DNA of 49,108 bases, from the NCBI GenBank assembly GCA_017983695.1, contig JAGOAX010000018.1, positions 1-49,108 of the forward strand, written 5' to 3'. Shown here piece by piece: positions 23,588-31,804 of this stretch (positions are counted from its first letter, which is position 1; each line of letters begins with the position of its first letter). Under the pieces are notes generated by a model, which was given only the letters and a program-made list of their open reading frames with translations, ran no database searches and was not told the DNA's origin. The position numbers and the translations under genes are program-made. The stretch comes from Ferruginibacter sp. (GTDB lineage: Bacteria; Bacteroidota; Bacteroidia; Chitinophagales; Chitinophagaceae).

Positions 23588-24499
23588 ATGAAAATAGAAC
23601 ATCTGCTGGTGCAGCATTTTTACAGTGCTAAACAGGTTACATTACAGGGAATTGGCACTTTCAGTCTGTCGCCCGATTTTGTTATGCCATCTGAGAATGA
23701 TAAAGACCTCTCCATACCGCCTGATGCAATTACTTTCAGTTATAATCAAAAAGCTGTAGAAGACGATGCTTTAATAACTTATATAGTACAGCAAACCCGT
23801 AAAATAAAACCACTTGCTTCATCCGACCTGGAATCATATATCATGCTGGCCAGCCAGTTTTTAAATATTGGCAAACCATTTATTATTGATGGCATTGGTG
23901 TGTTGGAAAAAAACCAGTCAGGCGAATACCAGTTTACACAACAAGGCCTGTACTTAAATGCAAAAGCAGAGAATGCACCTGTGCAGATAAGAGAAAAATC
24001 GGATGAAGATATTTCTTTTGCAAGCAAGGCAAAGCCAAATGGTAATAATAAAAAAATATTGATGTTGCTGGCTTCTTTTTTAGTATTGGGAGTTATTATC
24101 TGGGGTGCCTGGTATTTTTTAACTAAGAAAAAAGATACTGCTGTAACAGAAAAAACAGAACCAGTTCCACCTGTTGCCATGCAGCCCGATACCGCTAAAA
24201 TTGATACCGCTAAATTAACTGTATCACAAAGGCCTGATTCAATTACGGCAAAACCTGTTACACCTGCTGATGGCTATTCTTTTAAAATTGTTATAAAAAA
24301 TTACCCTTCGTTGCTTACTGCCCAAAAAGCTTATGACAGGCTTACCAGTTATGGCCATAAGTTACTGCTTTATACTGCAGATTCGGTAACCTACAAACTG
24401 GCCATGCCTTTTACAAAGCCTTTGTCTGATACTTCGTTTGTAAGAGATTCGGTACGCAATAAATTATTTGGTGGTAAACCCTATATAGAATTAAGATAA
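23588..24499 (+). CDS. Membrane protein with tandem HU-like (CCDC81-type) domains and SPOR domain
   Basis: A 303-residue protein. Two HU-like repeats occupy about 1-65 and 66-130, marked by LQGIGTFSL (19-27) and IDGIGVLEK (100-108). A single transmembrane helix lies at about 157-179 and a Thr/Pro-rich linker (about 183-225) follows. A SPOR-like domain (about 228-303) ends it: YSFKIVIKNYPSLLTAQKAYDRLTSYGHKLLLY is the first strand and helix. SPOR domains bind glycan chains stripped of peptides at division sites; here it would face the periplasm with the HU-like part in the cytoplasm. Probably links nucleoid or cytoplasmic factors to the septum (inference). Confidence 0.85.
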   Translation: MKIEHLLVQHFYSAKQVTLQGIGTFSLSPDFVMPSENDKDLSIPPDAITFSYNQKAVEDDALITYIVQQTRKIKPLASSDLESYIMLASQFLNIGKPFIIDGIGVLEKNQSGEYQFTQQGLYLNAKAENAPVQIREKSDEDISFASKAKPNGNNKKILMLLASFLVLGVIIWGAWYFLTKKKDTAVTEKTEPVPPVAMQPDTAKIDTAKLTVSQRPDSITAKPVTPADGYSFKIVIKNYPSLLTAQKAYDRLTSYGHKLLLYTADSVTYKLAMPFTKPLSDTSFVRDSVRNKLFGGKPYIELR

Positions 24500-24518
24500 C
24501 CGCTGTAAGTATCGCTTT

Positions 24519-25196
24519 ATGAAAAACAGCATAACCTTACTTACAGTCGTTTTCGTGATAGCTGTTGCGACTGATATTACAGGTATTGCTGCAAACATTG
24601 CTATACTCCATTATTTTGCCAAACCGCTTTTACTTCCTGTTCTTATTTTATTGTTAGCCACAGCAACGCCTGCCATTGCCGGAAAAAGAATTATGCTGGC
24701 AGCATTAGTTTTTTCGTGGGTGGGAGATATTTTTTTATTGATAGAAGATAAAAACCCTTTGTTTTTTATTTTTGGATTGGCAAGTTTTTTAACAACCCAT
24801 ATTCTTTACATCATTTATTTTTTAAGCATCCGCAACAATCAGATTTCATTACTGAAAAAACAACCGCTGTTAATTGCAGTGGTATTAGTTTATGGCATTG
24901 TACTGGTATGGCTGTTGTTTCCTACACTGGCCGACCTGAAAATTCCGGTGATGGTTTATGCTGCAGTTATCTGCACCATGCTACTATGCAGCCTGCATAT
25001 TTTTTTAAAAGTAAACAAACCTGCAAATACTTTTTTTGTTTTAGGGGCATTGCTTTTTGTACTCTCCGATTCTTTATTGGCAATAAATAAATTTTACCAG
25101 CCCTTTGCATTTGCAGGCGTATGCATTATGCTTACCTATTGCGCTGCCCAGTATTTTATTGTTACCGGATTTATAAAACAACAGCAGCATGACTAA
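24519..25196 (+). CDS. Lysoplasmalogenase family membrane protein (YhhN/TMEM86)
   Basis: A 225-residue protein with about eight transmembrane helices. Family signatures are YFAKPLLLPVLILLL, ALVFSWVGDIFLLI, FIFGLASFLTTHILYIIYF and FVLGALLFVLSDSLLAINKF with conserved Asp residues. Relatives cleave the vinyl-ether bond of lysoplasmalogens. It overlaps the SET-protein gene by 8 bases and lies 19 bp after the HU/SPOR gene, so all three are probably one operon. Confidence 0.9.
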   Translation: MKNSITLLTVVFVIAVATDITGIAANIAILHYFAKPLLLPVLILLLATATPAIAGKRIMLAALVFSWVGDIFLLIEDKNPLFFIFGLASFLTTHILYIIYFLSIRNNQISLLKKQPLLIAVVLVYGIVLVWLLFPTLADLKIPVMVYAAVICTMLLCSLHIFLKVNKPANTFFVLGALLFVLSDSLLAINKFYQPFAFAGVCIMLTYCAAQYFIVTGFIKQQQHD

Positions 25197-25602
25197 AGCG
25201 GAATTATTAGCCGAGTTAAGCAATAACACTTATGTAATGCTTAAGCCCTCTCCCATTGAAGGCATTGGTGTGTTTGCCATTGCAGATATACCAAAAGGCT
25301 GCAGAACAATGTTTAGTAAACCCGATGCTGCCGATGAATGGATAACCATTACTAAAAAAGAAATTGAAAGCCTGCCTGCACCTGCCCAGTTTTTAGTAGG
25401 CAATTATTGTTTGTACGATGAAGAAAATTATTTTGTACCGGCACAAGGTTTTAAAAAAATGGACCTGGCTCTTTTTATAAACCATGCAGACGCACCCAAT
25501 ATTATTTCGATAAATGATGGCGATTATTTTGAAGCTATAAGAGATATTAAAGCCGGGGAAGAATTACTGGTGGATTATGGAGAGATTGTGGACGGGGAAT
25601 AA
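25189..25602 (+). CDS. SET domain protein
   Basis: A 137-residue protein covering essentially one SET domain: IEGIGVFAIADIPKG (start), MDLALFINHADAPN (the NHS/C-like pocket motif, here NHADAPN) and IRDIKAGEELLVDYGE (end). SET domains transfer methyl groups from S-adenosylmethionine to lysines; the bacterial target is unknown. It is translationally coupled to the lysoplasmalogenase gene (8-bp overlap). Confidence 0.88.
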   Translation: MTKAELLAELSNNTYVMLKPSPIEGIGVFAIADIPKGCRTMFSKPDAADEWITITKKEIESLPAPAQFLVGNYCLYDEENYFVPAQGFKKMDLALFINHADAPNIISINDGDYFEAIRDIKAGEELLVDYGEIVDGE

Positions 25603-25632
25603 AATGATGTAGTAGCCTTAGTATATTTGATT

Positions 25633-26217
25633 ATGAAAGATTTCAATAACCCAATATTTATTTGTGCAACAGCCAAAGATTTTCTAGAAAAAAGCTCCGT
25701 CGGGGCAAAAGGAGTTTACTTTAGTGAGGATTTGTTAGATGTACAAACTGAAGGACAATTACAATTCTTAGGCAAGCTACCTTTCCCAATGGTGACTGCA
25801 GGTTTTAGTCTGGAGTTGGCATTAAAAGGTTTATTAATGCATTACAAGATTAAAATTCCGCAGAAGCATGATTTAAAAAATCTATTCTTGCTATTACCTG
25901 ATTTCGTTCAATCTAAAATCATTCATCATTATTTAAACCATGATGAATTTGCTGGTTATCCAAATATGTATTTAAAAATAGGAGATAAAAATAATCCAAT
26001 ACCTCCCAATCCTCTTCCTGATAAAAGTGTTGATAAAATTGAAGAACATGTCAATGATTTATTAGATAGACATAAATATGCTTTTATTGATTTTAGGTAC
26101 TTACATGAATTTGGAATAAAAAAAACTGAGTTAGGGATGGACTACAAGTATTTTGCAAATTTTACATATTCTGTAATATCCGTACTTGGAATTGATATTG
26201 GGTTTCCCATAAAGTAA
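25633..26217 (+). CDS. HEPN-like hypothetical protein
   Basis: A 194-residue soluble protein. The helix pair around VTAGFSLELALKGLLMHY and KHDLKNLFLLLPDFVQ resembles HEPN-type proteins (a helix with the AxExxLKxLL pattern, then HDLxxLF). A conserved-looking FRYLHEFG follows. The typical RX4-6H RNase motif is not evident. An in-frame TTG at 25627 is unlikely as the start; ATG 25633 is used. TATATTTG immediately precedes the ATG but is too close to act as its promoter. Possible roles range from scaffold to defence; unassigned. Confidence 0.68.
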   Translation: MKDFNNPIFICATAKDFLEKSSVGAKGVYFSEDLLDVQTEGQLQFLGKLPFPMVTAGFSLELALKGLLMHYKIKIPQKHDLKNLFLLLPDFVQSKIIHHYLNHDEFAGYPNMYLKIGDKNNPIPPNPLPDKSVDKIEEHVNDLLDRHKYAFIDFRYLHEFGIKKTELGMDYKYFANFTYSVISVLGIDIGFPIK

Positions 26218-26289
26218 AGATAAATTAGATACGAATTATTGTCCTTAATGTTTGGGGCTAAGTTTAAATAAAAGTTCCCAAATGGTATC

Positions 26290-26321
26290 AAAAAAAATCC
26301 TCCTACTTTTCAGCAAGAGGA
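26290..26321 (-). terminator. Intrinsic terminator of the SIMPL gene
   Basis: On the minus strand a 10-bp stem (TCCTCTTGCT with AGTAGGAGGA, two G-T wobbles) capped by a GAAA tetraloop is followed by an eight-base T-run. It is the same design as the terminator at 27956-27995. Confidence 0.8.
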
Positions 26322-26373
26322 ATTCTCAATTATTCATTCTTAATTTTTAATTAGTACCGGCTGGCTGCAAAGC

Positions 26374-27117
26374 TTATTTTACTGCAAATATCATTATAAC
26401 TTCGTAACAGAGTTTTATCTTTTTAAAATCAACTCCGGTTACACCATTGTCATTCATCTTTGCCGCATCTTTATTATAATTGAAAGAATTAAACTGGCTT
26501 ACCCTGATGTTGTTTTCCAAATTATTTACAAAAGTATTCTCATCCGGTTCTTCAATAGTAATGGCCTCACCCAATTTTTCATTAATGGCATCTGTTAAGT
26601 AAATGCCTTTATCTTTTGCTGCTTTTACAGCCTGTATCTTCAGCTGTTTCCTATAGTCCTGAATTTTACTGTGTGTGGCTTTTGTAATCTGAAAATTGGC
26701 CGTTGCCTCATCATCCAACAGGTCAACCAACTGGTCCATTTTTTTACTGTCCTTAAATTTTATCTGGTAAGCAATACCTGCATACATATCTGGGTCTTTT
26801 TTTCTTCTTTGCCAATACCAGTAGTTATAGTTGGCACCCTGGTAAGAAGCTATGCTGATAACAGAATCAACCAAGCCAATGCTGCTGCATTTAGCCAGGA
26901 AATCGCTTTTTATTTTATCCAGCTCTACTTTATTCTCTCCTTTCTTTTTGTATTCTTTTAAATCTATCTGTACATAAATTTCATCGGGTACAATTTCCAT
27001 TTCGGCACTGCCGGTTACCGAAATTGTTTTTGGATAAGGATTACAGGCAGGCTGGGTTTGTGCTTTTGCAAAAAATACAGACAGCAGAATTACAAATAAT
27101 GCAATTAGTTGTTTCAT
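26374..27117 (-). CDS. Secreted SIMPL (DUF541) domain protein
   Basis: A 247-residue protein with a signal peptide (ends FFAKAQ near 20). The SIMPL pattern follows: TISVTGSAEMEIVPDEIYVQIDLKEY, a long helix KVELDKIKSDFLAKC, and QLKIQAVKAAKDKGIYLTDAINEKLGEAITIEE. An unusual aromatic cluster (YNYWYWQRRKKDPDMYAG) lies mid-protein. SIMPL proteins are periplasmic with poorly known roles, some in oxidative stress or signalling complexes. It is followed by a clear terminator. Confidence 0.9.
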   Translation of the reverse strand: MKQLIALFVILLSVFFAKAQTQPACNPYPKTISVTGSAEMEIVPDEIYVQIDLKEYKKKGENKVELDKIKSDFLAKCSSIGLVDSVISIASYQGANYNYWYWQRRKKDPDMYAGIAYQIKFKDSKKMDQLVDLLDDEATANFQITKATHSKIQDYRKQLKIQAVKAAKDKGIYLTDAINEKLGEAITIEEPDENTFVNNLENNIRVSQFNSFNYNKDAAKMNDNGVTGVDFKKIKLCYEVIMIFAVK

Positions 27118-27326
27118 GATTTTTAATTTGATGTTTTAAGAAATAAATTATTTACAGCATGATTAACAAAGAGAAGGAATTACATAACAATATCAAACTG
27201 CTTTAACATTTTATTATAAAGAATGGCTGTTTATGCTCAAGTAAAAGTTCCCCAATGGTGTGCCTTTGAACCGAGTGTGGCAAAGATGCTGATATGAAAA
27301 CATGAGGATGGTATCAAAAAATCTCC

Positions 27327-27887
27327 TTAAAGATCTTGTATCGCAATCCGTCGCTTCTTTTTTAACTCCTTAAAATGTGAGGGCGTTAATCCTGTAACTT
27401 TTTTAAACTGTGCAGAAAGATGTGCCACACTGCTGTAATGCATTTTATCTGCAATTTCGGTAAGCGTATCTTCTCCAAAAATGATCAGTTCTTTTATGCG
27501 TTCAATCTTCATGGCAATAACATATTGCTCAATGGTTGTAGCTTCTACTTCCGAAAAAAAGTTAGCGAGGTAAGAATAACTATAATTTAATTTTTGGCTG
27601 AGCAGATCGGAGAAGTTTATTATTTCTTTCTCTTCAGAGTGGTATACATAGTCCACAATAATTTTTCTTATTTTTTCTATCAGGATGCCATGTTTGCTTT
27701 CCAGCAATTCAAGTCCAACTTTTTTTATCAGTTTGTTAAGCTGTTGTTTTTCTTCATCACTTACTGCTTCTTTGGTTTCAATTTCACCCAACTCTACTTT
27801 TACAGAGTGGATATCCATTTCCAGTAAGGCATCTTTTACAAATACCTTACAACTGAGGCAGGCCATATTTTTTACATAGAGTTTCAT
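27327..27887 (-). CDS. AraC-type regulator with N-terminal HMA-like metal-binding domain
   Basis: A 186-residue protein. The N-terminus MKLYVKNMACLSCKVFVKDAL contains MxCxxC (M8, C10, C13), the copper/zinc-binding motif of heavy-metal-associated domains, followed by HSVKVELGEIE. The C-terminal half (about 95-180) is a twin HTH of AraC type (LTEIADKMHYSSVAHLSAQFKKVTGLTPSHFKEL). This suggests metal-responsive transcription control, although no metal transport gene is adjacent. Similar HMA-AraC proteins are known from Bacteroidota genomes. It lies downstream of the groEL terminator. Confidence 0.88.
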   Translation of the reverse strand: MKLYVKNMACLSCKVFVKDALLEMDIHSVKVELGEIETKEAVSDEEKQQLNKLIKKVGLELLESKHGILIEKIRKIIVDYVYHSEEKEIINFSDLLSQKLNYSYSYLANFFSEVEATTIEQYVIAMKIERIKELIIFGEDTLTEIADKMHYSSVAHLSAQFKKVTGLTPSHFKELKKKRRIAIQDL

Positions 27888-27955
27888 AGGTTATAATATT
27901 GCTTTGCTGTTTTGTTATCAACTTATTGTCACTCTTCCTATTCAATAATCAGTCC

Positions 27956-27995
27956 AAAAAAAAATCCTCTTACTTCTCAGCAAGAGGATTTTTTT
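27956..27995 (-). terminator. Bidirectional terminator downstream of groEL
   Basis: A 10-bp stem (TCCTCTTGCT with AGTAAGAGGA on the minus strand, one G-T wobble) with a GAGA tetraloop, A-rich on the left and T-rich on the right. Relative to 26290-26321, a stem base changes from T-G to T-A, preserving the pair. Confidence 0.85.
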
Positions 27996-28020
27996 GATTT
28001 TTTAATTTATACTTTATTTC

Positions 28021-29655
28021 TTAGTAGCCCATTCCACCCATATCAGGTGCACCATGGCTATGCGGCGCTTCTTCTTTTGGTTTGTCGGCAATTACAGCTT
28101 CTGTAGTTAACAGCATACCCGCAATTGAAGCGGCATTTTCTAATGCTACACGGCTAACTTTAGTTGGATCGATAACACCAGCTTTAAACAGGTTTTCGTA
28201 AACCTCTGTTCTTGCATTAAACCCAAAATCACCTTTACCTTCTCTGATTTTTTGGATAACAATGCTGCCATCAATGCCGGCATTAGAAGTTAAGCAACGA
28301 ATAGGCTCTTCCAAAGCACGGCGTACAATTGCCATACCAGTTTGCTCATCGGCTATTTGTCCTTTTACTTTTGGTTCCAAAGCACTAACTGCACGGATGT
28401 AAGCAACGCCACCACCTGGTACAATACCTTCTTCTACAGCAGCACGGGTTGCATGCAATGCATCATCCACACGGTCTTTCTTTTCTTTCATTTCCATTTC
28501 GGTAGCAGCACCAATATATAATACTGCAACACCACCGGCTAATTTAGCCAAACGCTCCTGTAATTTTTCTTTATCGTAATCAGAAGTGGTATTTTCTATT
28601 TGCGCTTTAATTTGATTTACCCTTGCAGTAATATCTTTTTTAGCGCCTTTACCGCCAACAATAGTGGTATTGTCTTTATCAATTGTAATTGATGCAGCCT
28701 GGCCTAAGAAACTTAAATCGGCAGCTTCTAATTTATGGCCTAATTCTTCACTTATTACTGTACCGGCAGTTAAAGTAGCAATGTCGGTCAGCATTTCTTT
28801 TCTTCTATCGCCAAAGCCAGGTGCTTTTACTGCAGCAACTTTAATAGTGCCACGCAATTTATTTACTACTAATGTAGCTAATGCTTCGCCTTCCAGATCT
28901 TCAGCAATAATTACTAAAGGACGACCGCTTTGAGCAACTTTTTCCAGGATGCTCAAAATATCTTTCATTGCAGCTATCTTCTTATCGTAAATTAAGATAA
29001 AAGGATTTTGTAATTCAGCCTGCATTTTTTCGCTGTTGGTAACAAAGTACGGAGATATATACCCCCTGTCAAACTGCATACCTTCAACAATATCCACTGT
29101 TGTATCTGTACCTTTTGCTTCTTCAACAGTAATCACACCTTCTTTACCCACTTTTGCAAAAGCTTCAGCAATTAATTTACCGATAGTTTCGTCGTTGTTG
29201 GCAGAAATAGTGGCTACCTGCTGAATTTTTTTGCTATCGTTACCAACAGCTTGAGATTGTGCTTTTAAGCTTTCAACTACTATAGAAACAGCTTTATCAA
29301 TTCCTCTTTTTAAATCCATTGGGTTTGCGCCGGCAGCTACCATCTTTAAGCCTTCGCTAATAATAGACTGAGCCAAAACAGTTGCAGTAGTTGTACCATC
29401 ACCTGCAATATCTGCAGTTTTGCTGGCTACTTCTTTCACCATCTGGGCACCCATATTTTCAATCGGGTCTTCCAGTTCAATTTCTTTTGCAACAGTTACA
29501 CCATCTTTAGTTACCTGTGGTGCCCCAAACTTTTTTTCGATAACTACGTTGCGGCCTTTTGGCCCAAGGGTTACTTTTACAGCGTTGGCCAAAGTGTCCA
29601 CGCCTTTTTTCATTCTATTTCTTGCTTCAATATCGAAGAATATCATTTTTGCCAT
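28021..29655 (-). CDS. groEL: 60 kDa chaperonin GroEL
   Basis: A 544-residue chaperonin subunit that with GroES folds proteins in an ATP-driven cage. Signatures: TLGPKGRNVV, KDGVTVAKEIELEDP, AGDGTTTATVLAQ, YISPYFVTN, the family-typical AAVEEGIVPGGG, and the C-terminal GGMGY tail. Length is standard. It is encoded downstream of groES with a 115-bp gap from its start to the groES stop that carries a strong inverted repeat. Confidence 0.98.
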   Translation of the reverse strand: MAKMIFFDIEARNRMKKGVDTLANAVKVTLGPKGRNVVIEKKFGAPQVTKDGVTVAKEIELEDPIENMGAQMVKEVASKTADIAGDGTTTATVLAQSIISEGLKMVAAGANPMDLKRGIDKAVSIVVESLKAQSQAVGNDSKKIQQVATISANNDETIGKLIAEAFAKVGKEGVITVEEAKGTDTTVDIVEGMQFDRGYISPYFVTNSEKMQAELQNPFILIYDKKIAAMKDILSILEKVAQSGRPLVIIAEDLEGEALATLVVNKLRGTIKVAAVKAPGFGDRRKEMLTDIATLTAGTVISEELGHKLEAADLSFLGQAASITIDKDNTTIVGGKGAKKDITARVNQIKAQIENTTSDYDKEKLQERLAKLAGGVAVLYIGAATEMEMKEKKDRVDDALHATRAAVEEGIVPGGGVAYIRAVSALEPKVKGQIADEQTGMAIVRRALEEPIRCLTSNAGIDGSIVIQKIREGKGDFGFNARTEVYENLFKAGVIDPTKVSRVALENAASIAGMLLTTEAVIADKPKEEAPHSHGAPDMGGMGY

Positions 29656-29677
29656 TTTCTATTAGTATTTAGTCGTT

Positions 29678-29754
29678 AGTAGACAGTAGTTAGTCTGTCT
29701 ATAAAATTTGTAATTATCTAAACCAGTAGTGCTAACTACTAACTACTGGCTACT
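29678..29754. repeat. 16-bp inverted repeat in the groES-groEL gap
   Basis: AGTAGACAGTAGTTAG (29678-29693) pairs with CTAACTACTGGCTACT (29739-29754), 15 of 16 positions. An additional perfect dyad CCAGTAGT/ACTACTGG (29723-29730, 29742-29749) overlaps the right arm. The arms could form alternative hairpins in the groESL message. Confidence 0.7.
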
Positions 29755-29758
29755 GTTA

Positions 29759-30043
29759 TTATACTATTGCCAAAATATCACTTTCTCTCATGATCAGGTA
29801 ATCATGTCCTTCAATAGAAATTTCGGTACCGGCATATTTACCATATAAAACGGTATCGCCGGCTTTTACGCTAACCGGTTCGTCTTTTTTACCCGGTCCT
29901 GCAGCCAAAACAACACCACGCTGGGGTTTTTCTTTAGCTGTATCAGGAATAATAATGCCGCCTGCTGTTTTTTCTTCAGCAGCGGCTGGTTTAACAATAA
30001 CCCTGTCGTGCAATGGGGTAATGTTTAACTTCTTTGTTGCCAT
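29759..30043 (-). CDS. groES: 10 kDa chaperonin GroES
   Basis: A 94-residue co-chaperonin. LHDRVIVKPAAAEEKTAGGIIIPDTAKEK is the signature with the mobile loop (EEKTAGGIIIP), followed by GVVLAAGPGK, DTVLYGKYAGTEI and a closing YLIMRESDILAIV. The start is the ATG at 30043 (MATKKLNITPLHDR); an open frame extends 49 residues further upstream to 30190 but is not typical of the family. It heads the groES-groEL operon. Confidence 0.97.
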   Translation of the reverse strand: MATKKLNITPLHDRVIVKPAAAEEKTAGGIIIPDTAKEKPQRGVVLAAGPGKKDEPVSVKAGDTVLYGKYAGTEISIEGHDYLIMRESDILAIV

Positions 30044-30076
30044 AACTCTATTGTTTTTGATTAAGTTGAAAAATAT

Positions 30077-30107
30077 AGTACCGTTTTTTACGGTTGGCGA
30101 AGGTACT
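30077..30107. promoter_or_regulatory. Inverted repeat upstream of groES
   Basis: AGTACC (30077-30082) pairs with GGTACT (30102-30107), and ACCGT (30080-30084) can alternatively pair with ACGGT (30090-30094). The dyad lies about 35 bases upstream of the groES start. No CIRCE element (TTAGCACTC-N9-GAGTGCTAA) is present here, so this is a candidate alternative control site. Confidence 0.4.
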
Positions 30108-30285
30108 GCCATTTTTGTACCAATCCATAATAAAAGTAAGGTTGTCAGTTTTTTAGGGCAAATGTGAATTGAAGGTGCAGAATTGGACAAATTCGGCAGG
30201 ATATGATGAAATTAAGCAGGCATTTTTGGCAGGGTCGGAATTATAAAACTTATTGCTTTCAGCAAATTCAATTCATAATTCATCC

Positions 30286-30315
30286 TTTATAATTCACAAT
30301 TGATAGTTACCTTTG
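30286..30315 (+). promoter_or_regulatory. Possible nusB promoter
   Basis: TTTA (30286-30289), 18 bases, then TACCTTTG (30308-30315), a perfect TAnnTTTG. The ATG is only 12 bases further, so the mRNA leader is predicted to be very short. Confidence 0.42.
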
Positions 30316-30327
30316 CCGCTCCAAATT

Positions 30328-31260
30328 ATGATTAGCAGAAGAAATATCCGGGTTAAAGTAATGCAAACGCTGTACACAGTTGATAGTATGGCAGGCGAAG
30401 TAAAGCCAGGCGAACCACTTTCCATTTTAAACAAAAAACTGGAGCAAAGCCGCCACCTGTTTACCTACCTCATTTACTTTATAACCGAAGTAGCCCGTTA
30501 CTCCGAAACAGCGGCCAAACACAGGGCATCTAAAAATTTGCCTTCGGCAGAAGACCTGTCGGTAAATACCAAAATAGCGGGCAACGAACTACTGTGGAAA
30601 ATACTGGAACAACCGGGATTTAAAGCAGCTGTTGCAGAATTTAAAATACCATACACTGTTGATACCGAACTGTTGAAAAAAATATACCTGCAACTGGTAG
30701 ATTCTGCAGAGTATAAAGAATATATTGAAGTGCAGGCAAGGGATAAAAAATCGGAAAAGGGTATTTTAGAATATATTTTCAGCGCTTTGTTATTACCCAA
30801 CGAGGATTTTATCAGCCACCTGGAGGAAAACTTTATTCATTGGGATGATGATGGTGAAATGATGCAGCAATTAGTGCTGGGCTTTTTGCAAAAACCGGGC
30901 AGCTACGATTTTGGAACCATGGTGAGTAAAGACAAACTGGAATTTGCCAAAGGGCTTTTACAAACCACACTTGAAAAAAGCGAAGTAAGTTTAGAGCTGA
31001 TAAAACCTAAATTAAAAAACTGGGATGCCGACCGTATTGCTGCATTAGACCTGATAATATTACAAATGGGAGTTTGTGAATTCTTATTCTTTGAAACCAT
31101 CCCCACCAAGGTTACTATTAATGAGTATATCGACCTGGCAAAAGAATACAGTACGGTACAAAGCGGCCAGTTTGTAAATGGTTTGCTCGATAATATTCAT
31201 AAAGAACTAACGGAGCAAAATAAAATTCATAAAAAGAGTTTTAAAAACAGCACCCTGTAA
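30328..31260 (+). CDS. nusB: Transcription antitermination factor NusB (long form)
   Basis: A 310-residue protein. The NusB fold is recognised in the C-terminal region (about 215-300): NWDADRIAALDLIILQMGVCEFLFF and KVTINEYIDLAKEYSTVQSGQFVNG. The N-terminal MISRRNIRVKVMQTLYT is also typical. At about twice the length of E. coli NusB, it carries the large insertion known from Bacteroidota. Binds boxA RNA with NusE in rRNA antitermination. The start is the ATG at 30328. First gene of a cluster with DUF1573, yajC, coaE and nnrD. Confidence 0.93.
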   Translation: MISRRNIRVKVMQTLYTVDSMAGEVKPGEPLSILNKKLEQSRHLFTYLIYFITEVARYSETAAKHRASKNLPSAEDLSVNTKIAGNELLWKILEQPGFKAAVAEFKIPYTVDTELLKKIYLQLVDSAEYKEYIEVQARDKKSEKGILEYIFSALLLPNEDFISHLEENFIHWDDDGEMMQQLVLGFLQKPGSYDFGTMVSKDKLEFAKGLLQTTLEKSEVSLELIKPKLKNWDADRIAALDLIILQMGVCEFLFFETIPTKVTINEYIDLAKEYSTVQSGQFVNGLLDNIHKELTEQNKIHKKSFKNSTL

Positions 31261-31285
31261 ATATTTTTGAAAAACTGATTTTAAC

Positions 31286-31759
31286 ATGAAAAAATATTTT
31301 TTATTTATTATAGTTGCCGCAACCTGTGTTGGATGCGATGTAAAGAGAAAGGATAAGATCTCTGATGATTCCAAGCTGGGTGTAATTAACGATTCATTAA
31401 AACAGGCAAAAGAGCAACAGGCCAGGGACGAAGCGATGAAAAATACCACCACTGTACAATTAATTGACAGTGCATTTGATTTTGGAACTATTGCCCAGGG
31501 AGAAAAAGTAGAATATAATTACCGTTTTAAAAATACAGGCACTAACCCTTTGATAATTTTTAAAGCCGAAGCTACCTGCGGATGCACCATTCCTGAAAAA
31601 CCTGAAAAACCATTAATGCCCGGCGAAACAGGGGTTATTAAAGTGGTATTTAACAGCGCAGGCAAAAAAGATCATCAAAGCAAGGATATTACAGTTACAG
31701 CAAATACAACACCCGAATTTCCAATTTTAAAACTTACTGGAACTGTAAAAGAAAAATAA
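31286..31759 (+). CDS. DUF1573 lipoprotein
   Basis: A 157-residue protein with a lipobox VGC (Cys17). The DUF1573 domain (about 52-155) shows FDFGTIAQGEKVEYNYRFKNTGTNPLII, the conserved ATCGCTIPEKP and GVIKVVFNSAGKKDHQSKDITV. It is an Ig-like beta-sandwich of unknown role, common in Bacteroidota. Gaps are 25 bp to nusB and 45 bp to yajC. Confidence 0.93.
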   Translation: MKKYFLFIIVAATCVGCDVKRKDKISDDSKLGVINDSLKQAKEQQARDEAMKNTTTVQLIDSAFDFGTIAQGEKVEYNYRFKNTGTNPLIIFKAEATCGCTIPEKPEKPLMPGETGVIKVVFNSAGKKDHQSKDITVTANTTPEFPILKLTGTVKEK

Positions 31760-31804
31760 CCGGCTTCTTAAAATAAAAACAGATAACTATTTAAAACAAT
31801 AAAC

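Noticed and set aside
21171..23631. Plus-strand open frames opposite sdaA and the small membrane gene
   Set aside because: They are antisense readings of clearly coding genes with no domain signals.
25622..25629. TATATTTG as the promoter of the HEPN-like gene
   Set aside because: It lies three bases before the ATG, so transcription would begin inside the gene; there is also no TTTG 19 bases upstream.
30044..30190. 49-residue upstream extension of GroES
   Set aside because: GroES is about 95 residues and MATKKLNITPLHDR is the family start; the extension covers the promoter region.
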